A stretch of DNA of 64,000 nucleotides from an uncultured Methanobrevibacter sp. (lineage in GTDB: Archaea > Methanobacteriota > Methanobacteria > Methanobacteriales > Methanobacteriaceae). The number at the start of each line of letters is the position of its first letter. The first letter of the stretch is position 1. Below are positions 46,322 to 54,085 of the stretch, one piece after another. The stretch covers positions 56,067-120,066 of the forward strand of contig CACYJH010000002.1 of the NCBI GenBank assembly GCA_902774685.1, written 5' to 3'. A program made the position numbers and the translations under genes. Below the pieces are notes generated by a model, which was not told the DNA's origin, ran no database searches, and saw only the letters and a list, made by a program, of their open reading frames with translations.

Positions 46322-47149
46322 ATGAAAATTTCAAGAATCATACTTATATTGTTATTGTTTTTTGTATTTTTTGAAATAGGACTATTCAGTTCCTACACTT
46401 TGGCAACTGGAGAAGTTCCAGATCCAGGAGAATTAATAAATATGCAGGTTGGCACAATAACCTCATTGTTCAGTGCCGACAATGTTGGCGGATTGCTTAT
46501 CAAAGATCCAGATAGCGTAAATATTACAAACAAATTTGAATTGGCTGACAAGCTGTCAGAGATAGCCGATGTTGATGGGGTCAATGTGGATGACCTCAAC
46601 ATTACAACTGTCGAAGACAGTGACCAAGAGGAATTCAACGTTACCGTAACAGCTTTCGGTTATTCCAAACCTACTGGTAAGTCAGGTACCATTTTAATCA
46701 ATGCCGAACCTGATTACAAGATCATTGCTACAGGTGTTGCAAAACACACAGTCAATGGTATTCAAGTGGATTTGGATTCTTTGAAAGTCGATTCAATCTT
46801 AAAGATATTTGATGCTGATGACAGCAGCTATTCCATGTTGGATGATGACAACTCTACAAAATCAAGTTCAAGTTCAAGCTATAAGTCCTCATCCAAATAC
46901 AGTTCAAGCTCCAGCAGTTCCAGTTCAAGCAGCTCAAGCTCAAGCGGCGGAAGCTCATCTGGAGGCAGTTCTAGCGGAGGCTCTTCTGATGGAGGCTCTG
47001 ATGGTGGAAGTTCTGGCGGAGGTTCCGGTGGAGGTTCCTCTGGTGGAGGCTCTGATGGTGGAAGTTCTGGCGGAGGTTCCGGTGGAGGTTCCTCTGGCGG
47101 TGGCAGTGAAGAAAGTGGATTATTAGTAACCATTTTCTCATTGATTTAG
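46322..47149 (+). CDS. Secreted protein with Ser/Gly-rich repetitive tail
   Basis: A 275-residue protein with a signal peptide or N-terminal anchor (ISRIILILLLFFVFFEIGLFSSYT). A folded region at ~30-165 (LINMQVGTITSLFSADNVGGLLI ... INAEPDYKIIATGVAKHTVNGI) shows no family I recognise. Then comes a run of Ser residues and a Gly/Ser/Asp repeat tail to residue ~268. The tail DNA contains two perfect 54-bp copies (46991 and 47045). AAAGGGATAAA precedes the ATG. The tail may span or stick to the wall. Confidence 0.7.
   Translation: MKISRIILILLLFFVFFEIGLFSSYTLATGEVPDPGELINMQVGTITSLFSADNVGGLLIKDPDSVNITNKFELADKLSEIADVDGVNVDDLNITTVEDSDQEEFNVTVTAFGYSKPTGKSGTILINAEPDYKIIATGVAKHTVNGIQVDLDSLKVDSILKIFDADDSSYSMLDDDNSTKSSSSSSYKSSSKYSSSSSSSSSSSSSSSGGSSSGGSSSGGSSDGGSDGGSSGGGSGGGSSGGGSDGGSSGGGSGGGSSGGGSEESGLLVTIFSLI
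46991..47097. repeat. 54-bp tandem repeat coding for Ser/Gly tail
   Basis: Copies at 46991-47044 and 47045-47097 both start GGAGGCTCTGATGGTGGAAG and encode a GGSDGGSSGGGSGGGSSG-type unit. They are in frame, so copy number changes would alter tail length without disrupting the gene. Confidence 0.9.
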
Positions 47150-47238
47150 ATTATTTATTAGCTATTGTAGTTAATGTTTAATTTAAACCTTAGATTTAGA
47201 TTATTTATTAGCTATTGTAGTTAATGTTTAATTTAAAC
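47143..47238. repeat. 50-bp direct repeat spanning a gene stop codon
   Basis: Identical 46-base copies at 47143-47188 and 47193-47238, each containing TTTAGATTATTTATTAGC. The first includes the last codon and TAG stop (47147-47149) of the Ser/Gly-rich protein gene. Confidence 0.92.
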
Positions 47239-47312
47239 GCTATTAACCCAATTATTTATTAATGGATTATTAAATTAAAAAATACAAAATAAAGACCTTT
47301 TTAGGTGATATG

Positions 47313-48410
47313 ATGATTAATCTTGTTTATATCGGTTCTGATATAGGAGATATTACTGTAAATGCATTCAATGCAATAACAGAGTCTGACATTATACTCA
47401 ATTATGATGATATTGACTTGAGTATTTTAGATGAATATATAAAGGATAAGGAGATCATTACAACAGATTCTGATAAATCTAAAGAAGGAGATATTTATTC
47501 TAGACTTAAGGAATCATATTCAAAGATAGAATATTGCGTCTACAAGTCTAGAGAGGACAAGACAGTTACAATTGTCTCCTCAAACAATCCGAATATCTAC
47601 ACAGTAGCCAATCTCCTGATTCAAATCAGCTCAAAGCACAATGACATTGAGCTTAAGATCTATCCTGGAGTCAGTCCTGTAGACTATTCAGCATCATTAT
47701 TAGGTGCTCCATTGAATGACTATGCAGCTATTGACCTAAACAACATACTCGTATCCCAAGAGGAACTTGAAGGCAAGATCAAATCTGCTTTGGAGAATGA
47801 TTTCGTCCTCTTTATCCATAATCTCAAAGGAAGCTATGGCGAAGAGGAGAATCAAAACTTCAATCTATTGAAAAGAATCGTGAATGATTTCAACAGTGAA
47901 TTGCTGGTTGGAATCGTGAATGGCGAATCACATGAAATCTGCAAGTTCAAGGACATCAATGATGAAAATATAAATGAAAAGACAAGTCTAATCATTGGAA
48001 ACAGATTGACACATATCCTTGATGACTTTATGGTCACATCCTCTGACTATATTGTCAAGCCGAAATTCATTGAACAGAATATGGACTTCTTTGAAAGGTA
48101 CCTTAAGGGCGAAACCCCTAGAGGCCTTGATATGGAATGTGACTATCTCCCATGCCATAAGGAATTGGAGGCATGCGATTTCTGCTATTGTCCTTTCTAT
48201 CCATGTGCTGATGGCGTCACTGGAGGAGAATGGATCAAGGAGAAGAATATTTGGAGCTGTCAGTTCTGTGATTGGATTCATCTTGAAGAGCCATGCCTAG
48301 CCATTAGGGAAGGCCTTGATGGAATCCTTGAAGAAACTGAAGATTTGAAGACCAAACATATAGAATTGTTGAAAATGAGACGCCAAAGTCTTTTGAAGAC
48401 TTTAAAATAG
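47313..48410 (+). CDS. CbiH-like methyltransferase-fold protein fused to a cysteine-rich small domain
   Basis: A 365-residue protein; AGGTG at 47303 favours the second ATG (47313). Residues 1-~240 follow a tetrapyrrole methylase layout (INLVYIGSDIGDITVNAFNAITESDIIL, VTIVSSNNPNIYTVANLL, KIYPGVSPVDYSASLLGAPLNDYAAIDL). This is similar to precorrin-3B C17-methyltransferase CbiH, but with weakened SAM-binding motifs. Residues ~265-325 form a Cys-rich small domain (CDYLPCHKELEACDFCYCPFYPC ... CQFCDWIH) likely to bind metal. A role in cobamide or F430 ring chemistry is inferred; it could instead be a regulatory paralogue. Confidence 0.65.
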   Translation: MINLVYIGSDIGDITVNAFNAITESDIILNYDDIDLSILDEYIKDKEIITTDSDKSKEGDIYSRLKESYSKIEYCVYKSREDKTVTIVSSNNPNIYTVANLLIQISSKHNDIELKIYPGVSPVDYSASLLGAPLNDYAAIDLNNILVSQEELEGKIKSALENDFVLFIHNLKGSYGEEENQNFNLLKRIVNDFNSELLVGIVNGESHEICKFKDINDENINEKTSLIIGNRLTHILDDFMVTSSDYIVKPKFIEQNMDFFERYLKGETPRGLDMECDYLPCHKELEACDFCYCPFYPCADGVTGGEWIKEKNIWSCQFCDWIHLEEPCLAIREGLDGILEETEDLKTKHIELLKMRRQSLLKTLK

Positions 48411-48482
48411 CTATTTAAAATCAGATAAATAGCTTTTAATCATACTTATTTATTACATATTAAAGTTAAAGAAGGTTTTAAA

Positions 48483-49097
48483 ATGCCGAGTGTAAAAGAT
48501 ATTTTAATTGAAATGAAAGATATGTCGGAATTAATGGTCGATTTAGCATATTCTGCTGTATTGTTCAACAACAAGGCTGCAGCAGAGGAAGTGTTGACCC
48601 TTGAAAACAGACTCAACAGCATGAACTATGAAATCAAGAAACAGTCTCTTGTAGCTGCACGTTCACTTGAAGATGCAGAAAAGTTGACTACCTTGCTTGA
48701 GATTGCAGAAGCTGCTGAATCTATGGGTAATGCTGCAAAGGATTTAGCTGACTTGACCCTTAAAGGATTCGAACCTCACCCAGTATTCAAGATGGTTATG
48801 GAAGAATCCGAAAAGAACATCATTCGTTTGAATGTTGAAGAAAGTTCAGTTTTAGCAAACCAGTCTTTAGGAGAGCTATTGTTGCTTAACCGTACTGGTA
48901 TGAGAATCATTTCAATAAGACGTGGTGATTCCTGGATTTACGGACCTGACAAAAACACTGTGCTCCTTGTAGGAGACGTTTTGATTGCTAAAGGATCCGA
49001 GACAGGAACAGAGATTATTGAAAAGTTAGCAGATGGAGAAATTAATTTAGAGGATTTAGGAAATATTGATGAAATCATTGACGACGATGACGATTAG
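48483..49097 (+). CDS. PhoU-like/TrkA-C domain regulatory protein
   Basis: A 204-residue soluble protein. The first ~115 residues are PhoU-like helices ([28 protein letters not shown]). The C-terminal ~80 residues are a TrkA-C (RCK_C) ligand-binding domain ([44 protein letters not shown]). Such proteins gate or sense ions for cation transporters. The MgtE-like transporter starts ~150 bp downstream on the same strand, making it the likely partner. Confidence 0.82.
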   Translation: MPSVKDILIEMKDMSELMVDLAYSAVLFNNKAAAEEVLTLENRLNSMNYEIKKQSLVAARSLEDAEKLTTLLEIAEAAESMGNAAKDLADLTLKGFEPHPVFKMVMEESEKNIIRLNVEESSVLANQSLGELLLLNRTGMRIISIRRGDSWIYGPDKNTVLLVGDVLIAKGSETGTEIIEKLADGEINLEDLGNIDEIIDDDDD

Positions 49098-49244
49098 TCC
49101 TAAAGTCAATGTAAATTTGTTAGAAAATAATTTTCATTAAATTATTTTAAACAATTGTTTTAAGAGTTTAAGAAATAATTTTCAATTAAATTATTTGATT
49201 TAATATGTATGGATGTGACACTATGATGATGGGAGGTGAACCGC

Positions 49245-50585
49245 TTGAAAAGTCTAATGATGATGATACGTCAGGTTGGGGAATCTACCATTTCAATAGT
49301 TGTTAGCATAATTCTATTTTTATTCAATGGCATAAAGTACATTGTTTCACTTCCTGCCAAATTGATTGTATACATAAAGGAATTTTTAGCCGACACTGAT
49401 TCTGTTTTGAAGGAAAGCCTCATTGCCCTTTCCATATGTGCTGTCGGTGACTTGTGTGCAGGAATCATTTTAGGAAACATGGAATTCTTTTTAAAGACCT
49501 ATCCTGGCCTTATGGTAATCATTCCAGGAGCTATTGGTATGAGAGGAAACATCTTCGGATCCTTCGGTTCAAGATTAAGCACTCACCTCCACATCGGTAC
49601 CTTGTCTCCTGAATTCAAAAGGTCAGACATTTTGGATGAAAACATTACTGCATCCCTTATCTTGACTATGGTGCTTTCAGTCTTGCTTGCAGTGATTGCC
49701 AAGATAATATGTATCATTTTCAATTTCGAAAGCATAAGCCTTTATGACTTTGTTATGATCTCATTTATCGCAGGTCTCTTTTCAACTATAATCATGCTTC
49801 CGATTACAATGTTCATTTCACTCAAGAGCTTTGAAGGGGGTTGGGACCCAGACAACATCACAACACCATTCATTGCAGCTGTAGGGGACTTCTTCACATT
49901 GCCTGCAATCATCTTAAGTGTGATGACAGTGAACTTCATAGGTTTCCATCCTATGGTCAAGATGATTCTATTTGTGATAATAATCATCATAACCCTTGCA
50001 TCATTGATTTCAGGATACACTGCAGACAATGAGGTGAGACATATCGTAAGGCAATCCACTCCGGTTCTTTTCTTCTGTTCCATATTGGGAACCGTAGCAG
50101 GTGGAATATTGAACAATTCAATCAGCACATTGCTTAAGAATCAGACATTGCTTACCCTTGTGCCATTGTTCTCCGGTGAAAGTGGCGGTTTGGTAAGCAT
50201 CTTAGGAGCAAGATTATCTTCAGGTCTCCACTCAGGTTTAATCGACCCTGTATTAAGGCCTAAGAAGCACACTATGGAAAACTTCATAGCTATTGTGACC
50301 TTGGCTGTAGTGATGTATCCTTTGATTGGATTCTTGGCAGAATCCTCAACATTGGCCTTTGGAAATGTTGGTGTAGGATTCCCTCAATCATTGTCAATAA
50401 GCTTCCTTGCAGGTATGATATTGATAATGATCATGTTGCTTGTGGTCTTCTACATATCCACAATTTCATATAGAAGAGGATTGGATCCTGATAATATAGT
50501 CATTCCATTGTCTACAAGCCTTACAGATTCCATATCCACATTGATTTTGATAGTGGTGTCTTTAGGTATTTTAAGTATGTTTTAA
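49245..50585 (+). CDS. MgtE/SLC41-like divalent cation transporter
   Basis: A 446-residue membrane protein. GGGAGG at 49231-49236 lies 8 bp before a TTG at 49245, which I take as the start instead of the in-frame GTG overlapping the ribosome binding site. Two homologous halves each carry the MgtE-type pore motif: PGAIGMRGNIFGSFGSRLSTHLHIG and SGESGGLVSILGARLSSGLHSGLI. It lacks the cytosolic N and CBS domains of bacterial MgtE, as in eukaryotic SLC41. The upstream TrkA-C protein probably supplies regulation. Mg2+ is the likeliest substrate. Confidence 0.82.
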   Translation: MKSLMMMIRQVGESTISIVVSIILFLFNGIKYIVSLPAKLIVYIKEFLADTDSVLKESLIALSICAVGDLCAGIILGNMEFFLKTYPGLMVIIPGAIGMRGNIFGSFGSRLSTHLHIGTLSPEFKRSDILDENITASLILTMVLSVLLAVIAKIICIIFNFESISLYDFVMISFIAGLFSTIIMLPITMFISLKSFEGGWDPDNITTPFIAAVGDFFTLPAIILSVMTVNFIGFHPMVKMILFVIIIIITLASLISGYTADNEVRHIVRQSTPVLFFCSILGTVAGGILNNSISTLLKNQTLLTLVPLFSGESGGLVSILGARLSSGLHSGLIDPVLRPKKHTMENFIAIVTLAVVMYPLIGFLAESSTLAFGNVGVGFPQSLSISFLAGMILIMIMLLVVFYISTISYRRGLDPDNIVIPLSTSLTDSISTLILIVVSLGILSMF

Positions 50586-50726
50586 GTGATGCTTAGGTGA
50601 ATTAAGGTATTTTAAGTGATTATTTATCACTTAATCTTTTTTTAATGTTTTAATGGTGCAATTTAAATTTGAAAAAGCTATTTTTCAGGCAATTGAAGGG
50701 TTGAATTTAATTTAAAAATTAGCTAT

Positions 50727-52958
50727 TTATTTCCCTTCCCATGACTTTTCCATCTCGGCCTTAAAGAATTTGTGTACATTTTCTGCACCGAATATCTCTT
50801 CATCCAAATCCCAATTGCTTGGATATAAGATAAACGGATACTGCTGGCTTCCTCCAGCTCCACCATGGCTTCCAATCAGTTCCTCAAATGCATAGACCTC
50901 ATCATTCTCAACATCATAGACACTGTTTACGAGAATGTCCGGAACATGTTCGAAGCTGTCTGTTCTTTTCAGTTTTTCAATGATGTGATCGCCATATATT
51001 TCATAGAACTTTTCACCGTTGCACTGTTCGGTGTCAAGGTAAAGTACACTATCTTTAGATAAAACAACAGTTTCATATATACTGCTTTTCACCATGACAA
51101 AACCTACACCATCATGATGAGATAATGCCTTCAAGAGTCCAGGAAATGCATCTTCAATCTGTTCATATGTCATTCTATTGGACCAATCTGTAAAATAAAT
51201 CAATCCTAAATTTCCGGAGGAAAGCACCATTGCCTGTGCAGTGTCTTCACTTACTGTAGTCTTGCTTGAAAAGCTGATGTTCAAGTCAAGATCTGATGAA
51301 ATGCTGTTGAGCTTATCGGAGAATGACTCATCTCCATTGAAGAATCTGTTGTCGATTCTAAGCTTTTCCACATATTCAGACACTTTAGAATTGTCCTTGA
51401 TGCTTGATAGCCTTTCCATTGGATGGATATCTATTCTTTCTCTGGTATTTTCTATTCTTTCCTTTGCATTATCCACTGTGCTGTCTATCCTTTCCCTTGT
51501 ATTGTCGACTCTGTTGTCTATTCTTTCCTTTGTATTGTCCACTTTTCCTTCCACATAATCCTCAAGGGAATATTTCTTTCTGAAGTAATCGTCGTTGGAG
51601 TGCAATATGCCGTGTATGCTGATGTTGTCTGGAAGCATCTCACTTACCAAGTCGTTCAAGCTGATTCCATACTTTTGCTTGAAGGTGATTCCGTTGGTCT
51701 GGCCGTGATCTGAAAGTATGATGAGATTGTATTTCCTTTTGGCCTTTTCGGTTGCCTTTTCGATTCTTCTGAATTGCTTGTCGATTTGCCTCAATGCATA
51801 GAATGCATCATAGTCCTCCACTCCTGAGTGGTGGGCTATCTCATCATATCCCATATATGTTGCATAGATTGCATTGTATTGGCCTGCAAAGATGTCTCCA
51901 ATGATTGTGTAAGTTGTAGCTTCCCTCATGGCCACATTTGTTCCTGCACGGGCGACATAGTATGCAAGCCCTCTCCATTTGAGACGAGGCTGTGTATTGA
52001 GGAAGAGTTGCCTTATTCTTGAACCAAGTTCCATAAGCATATCGAAAAGGAAGAGCAGGACGATTCTGGTGATTACATAAGGCTTTGAATATAGATAGTA
52101 CCAGCTGGTGGTTCCAAGGCTTTTGGATTGTGTCAGGTTACTGAATGTCAGTATGTGGTCTTCTGCATCTCCTGAAAACAGGTTGCTTCTGCTTGCTCCC
52201 TTATTTGAAAGGAGTCCCTTTCCATTTGATATTCTCTTTTCGAGTATCTCTGAATTTTCCATTCCGTTTGATGAGATTATGCGGTTGTCGTTTTCCTTTT
52301 CGACCCAACGGAATGCAGGTATGTTGCTGTTGTTTCCATGAAGTATTCCTGCCTGTGAAGATGATGTCTGGCTTGAAAGATCGGTTTCCCATCTTGTAAG
52401 CTTATGGTCTCCATCTTCAATCCATTTGGACAATGTAGGCATGTCTCCCCTCTCCAATGCCTTCTTCAATGTATTGTAGGAGAGGCCGTCTATTTCAAGG
52501 AAAATGAATCCTTCCTTATCTGCATTATCCTTATATATTGCAGTCATTTCCTTTTCCAAAACGTTTTGGTAATAGCTTTTGTCATCATCAATATTAAGGA
52601 CAAGTGATAGGAATGAGGAAATCAGTCCGATGAGAAGCGGGGTTGCAAATAGGGATATTCCTTCTATGTGAACTCCTGGAATGAACAGGCTTATTATATA
52701 GAGAAGGATTCCGTCGATGAGGAATGTTCCAAAACCCAGTGTAATGACTACGAATCTCAGTGAAAAATAGCTTATAAGAGGCCATAATAGGGCGTTAATC
52801 AATGATAGTAGGGCAATTACAAGAAATGCTGTTTCTATATTAGGCAATTCCATTCCACCAATGGTTTGGATAATCAAAAAGAAGATAACTACTTCTAGAA
52901 TGATGTATACAATGAATTTGATAAGTTCTTTAAACCTTTCCTGTATTGTACTTGCCAT
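50727..52958 (-). CDS. Membrane-bound alkaline-phosphatase-superfamily phosphodiesterase with holin-like N-terminus
   Basis: A 743-residue protein. Residues ~1-120 hold four transmembrane helices resembling the phage_holin_4_2/PF04020 fold (ETAFLVIALLSLINALLWPLISYF). From ~150 an alkaline phosphatase/type I phosphodiesterase domain begins: FIFLEIDGLSYNTLKKAL, nucleophile region SSQTSSSQAGILHGN, YMGYDEIAHHSG, IILSDHGQTNG, and a late GSHGGAGG. Such enzymes act on phosphodiesters outside the membrane. A charged 11-residue repeat (VDNTKERIDNR type) is inserted at about 470-510. A role in surface-polymer modification is possible but unproven. Confidence 0.75.
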   Translation of the reverse strand: MASTIQERFKELIKFIVYIILEVVIFFLIIQTIGGMELPNIETAFLVIALLSLINALLWPLISYFSLRFVVITLGFGTFLIDGILLYIISLFIPGVHIEGISLFATPLLIGLISSFLSLVLNIDDDKSYYQNVLEKEMTAIYKDNADKEGFIFLEIDGLSYNTLKKALERGDMPTLSKWIEDGDHKLTRWETDLSSQTSSSQAGILHGNNSNIPAFRWVEKENDNRIISSNGMENSEILEKRISNGKGLLSNKGASRSNLFSGDAEDHILTFSNLTQSKSLGTTSWYYLYSKPYVITRIVLLFLFDMLMELGSRIRQLFLNTQPRLKWRGLAYYVARAGTNVAMREATTYTIIGDIFAGQYNAIYATYMGYDEIAHHSGVEDYDAFYALRQIDKQFRRIEKATEKAKRKYNLIILSDHGQTNGITFKQKYGISLNDLVSEMLPDNISIHGILHSNDDYFRKKYSLEDYVEGKVDNTKERIDNRVDNTRERIDSTVDNAKERIENTRERIDIHPMERLSSIKDNSKVSEYVEKLRIDNRFFNGDESFSDKLNSISSDLDLNISFSSKTTVSEDTAQAMVLSSGNLGLIYFTDWSNRMTYEQIEDAFPGLLKALSHHDGVGFVMVKSSIYETVVLSKDSVLYLDTEQCNGEKFYEIYGDHIIEKLKRTDSFEHVPDILVNSVYDVENDEVYAFEELIGSHGGAGGSQQYPFILYPSNWDLDEEIFGAENVHKFFKAEMEKSWEGK
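51421..51546. repeat. 33-bp-type coding repeat inside the phosphodiesterase gene
   Basis: On the minus strand this encodes successive units VDNTKERIDNR, VDNTRERIDST, VDNAKERIEN and TRERID, probably a short amphipathic helix. The repeat is in frame and inserted between conserved phosphatase blocks. Confidence 0.75.
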
Positions 52959-53368
52959 ATAAAAACCCTTTTTAATTGAATTGCTCTTTAATGATAATAT
53001 ATTTTATAAGCATTAACCTATATAAGTCTATATTAAATTTAGTCTTATAAGAACCTTTTATAGTTAATTTGATTAAGTTTAACTTAATATTCTTTCAAAA
53101 TATTATATCAGATTCCTCTCATCAAATCAGGTTCATTAATTATTTAGGTTTACCTAAATATTTATATAATTAAACAACCATAAATACTATTTGATTATTG
53201 ATTTTTATTTAATTGATAAAATGAGTTATTTTTATTGCAAATTTAGTTAATTAACATAAATTATTTTTATCAGTTTACTTAATTAATTAAATATAAGACA
53301 ATTATTTTCACTGGTTGCATGAGAGTGCAGCTATTTTTCATTATTTTTTTAATCTAAGGGGATGAAAT
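52959..53368. promoter_or_regulatory. Divergent regulatory region with palindromes and a leader hairpin
   Basis: This ~410-bp spacer precedes the ABC genes. Palindromes: ATTAAGTTTAACTTAAT (53072-53088) and TATTTAGGTTTACCTAAATA (53141-53160). The second is of the DtxR/MntR type and is followed at once by TTTATATAAT, a probable TATA box. A transcript from there would have a ~180-nt leader. Its end holds a weak hairpin (GTTGCA 53314-53319 with TGCAGC 53326-53331) followed by T-rich sequence just before the ABC ribosome binding site. Confidence 0.55.
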
Positions 53369-54073
53369 ATGACAACAATGATAGAATTTGAAAACGTATC
53401 CAGATTATATAAAAGCGGAGAACATGTGCTGAAGGCTTTGGACAACTTGTCTCTCACCATCGACAAGGGAGAGTTTGTGGTTATATTAGGGCCTTCAGGT
53501 GCAGGAAAATCTACATTGTTGAATCTTCTTGGAGGATTGGATAAGGCCACAAGCGGAAAGATCATCGTCGACGGCGAGAACATTGAAGGATACGATGACG
53601 ATGAGCTTACAAAGTATAGGGCCAAAAGCGTAGGATTCATCTTCCAATTCTATAATCTCATTCCTAACCTCACTGCAAAGGAAAATGTCGAGCTGATGGA
53701 GGATATCACCGATTTGAAAATCGACGGTGACAAGGTACTCGAATCAGTGGGCCTTAGCGGTCATGGAAATCAGTTCCCTGCACAGCTTTCTGGTGGTGAA
53801 CAGCAAAGGGTGTCAATTGCAAGGGCTTTGGCAAAGGAACCTGCAATGCTTTTGTGCGATGAGCCTACAGGTGCACTTGATTCAAATACAGGTGTATTGA
53901 TTCTTTCATTGCTGCAGAGGATGTGCCATGAAAAGGAAACAACAGTTGTCATTGTAACACACAACACAAATCTTGCTGATGCAGCTGACAAGCTGATTAG
54001 AATCAAGAACGGCAAGATCGAGGAAGTGACTGTCAATGAAAATCCTTTGGATGTAAATGAAATCGAATGGTAG
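53369..54073 (+). CDS. ABC transporter ATP-binding protein (MacB/LolD type)
   Basis: A 234-residue ATPase: Walker A GPSGAGKSTLLN, Q-loop FQFYNL, signature LSGGEQQR, Walker B LLCDEPTGALD and H-loop VIVTH. The ALDNLSLTIDKGEFVVILGPSG start places it in the MacB/LolD/FtsE group, which works with FtsX-type permeases. Such systems usually transmit force to the cell surface or export peptides and antibiotics instead of importing solutes. AAGGGGAT precedes the ATG. The permease starts 12 bp after the stop. Confidence 0.92.
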   Translation: MTTMIEFENVSRLYKSGEHVLKALDNLSLTIDKGEFVVILGPSGAGKSTLLNLLGGLDKATSGKIIVDGENIEGYDDDELTKYRAKSVGFIFQFYNLIPNLTAKENVELMEDITDLKIDGDKVLESVGLSGHGNQFPAQLSGGEQQRVSIARALAKEPAMLLCDEPTGALDSNTGVLILSLLQRMCHEKETTVVIVTHNTNLADAADKLIRIKNGKIEEVTVNENPLDVNEIEW

Positions 54074-54085
54074 AAAAGTGATAAT

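Noticed and set aside
46809..47133. Frames of 105 residues (plus) and 84 residues (minus) in the Ser/Gly-rich tail
   Set aside because: They arise from the repetitive GGA/TCT codons; the frame with signal peptide at 46322 is the coding one.
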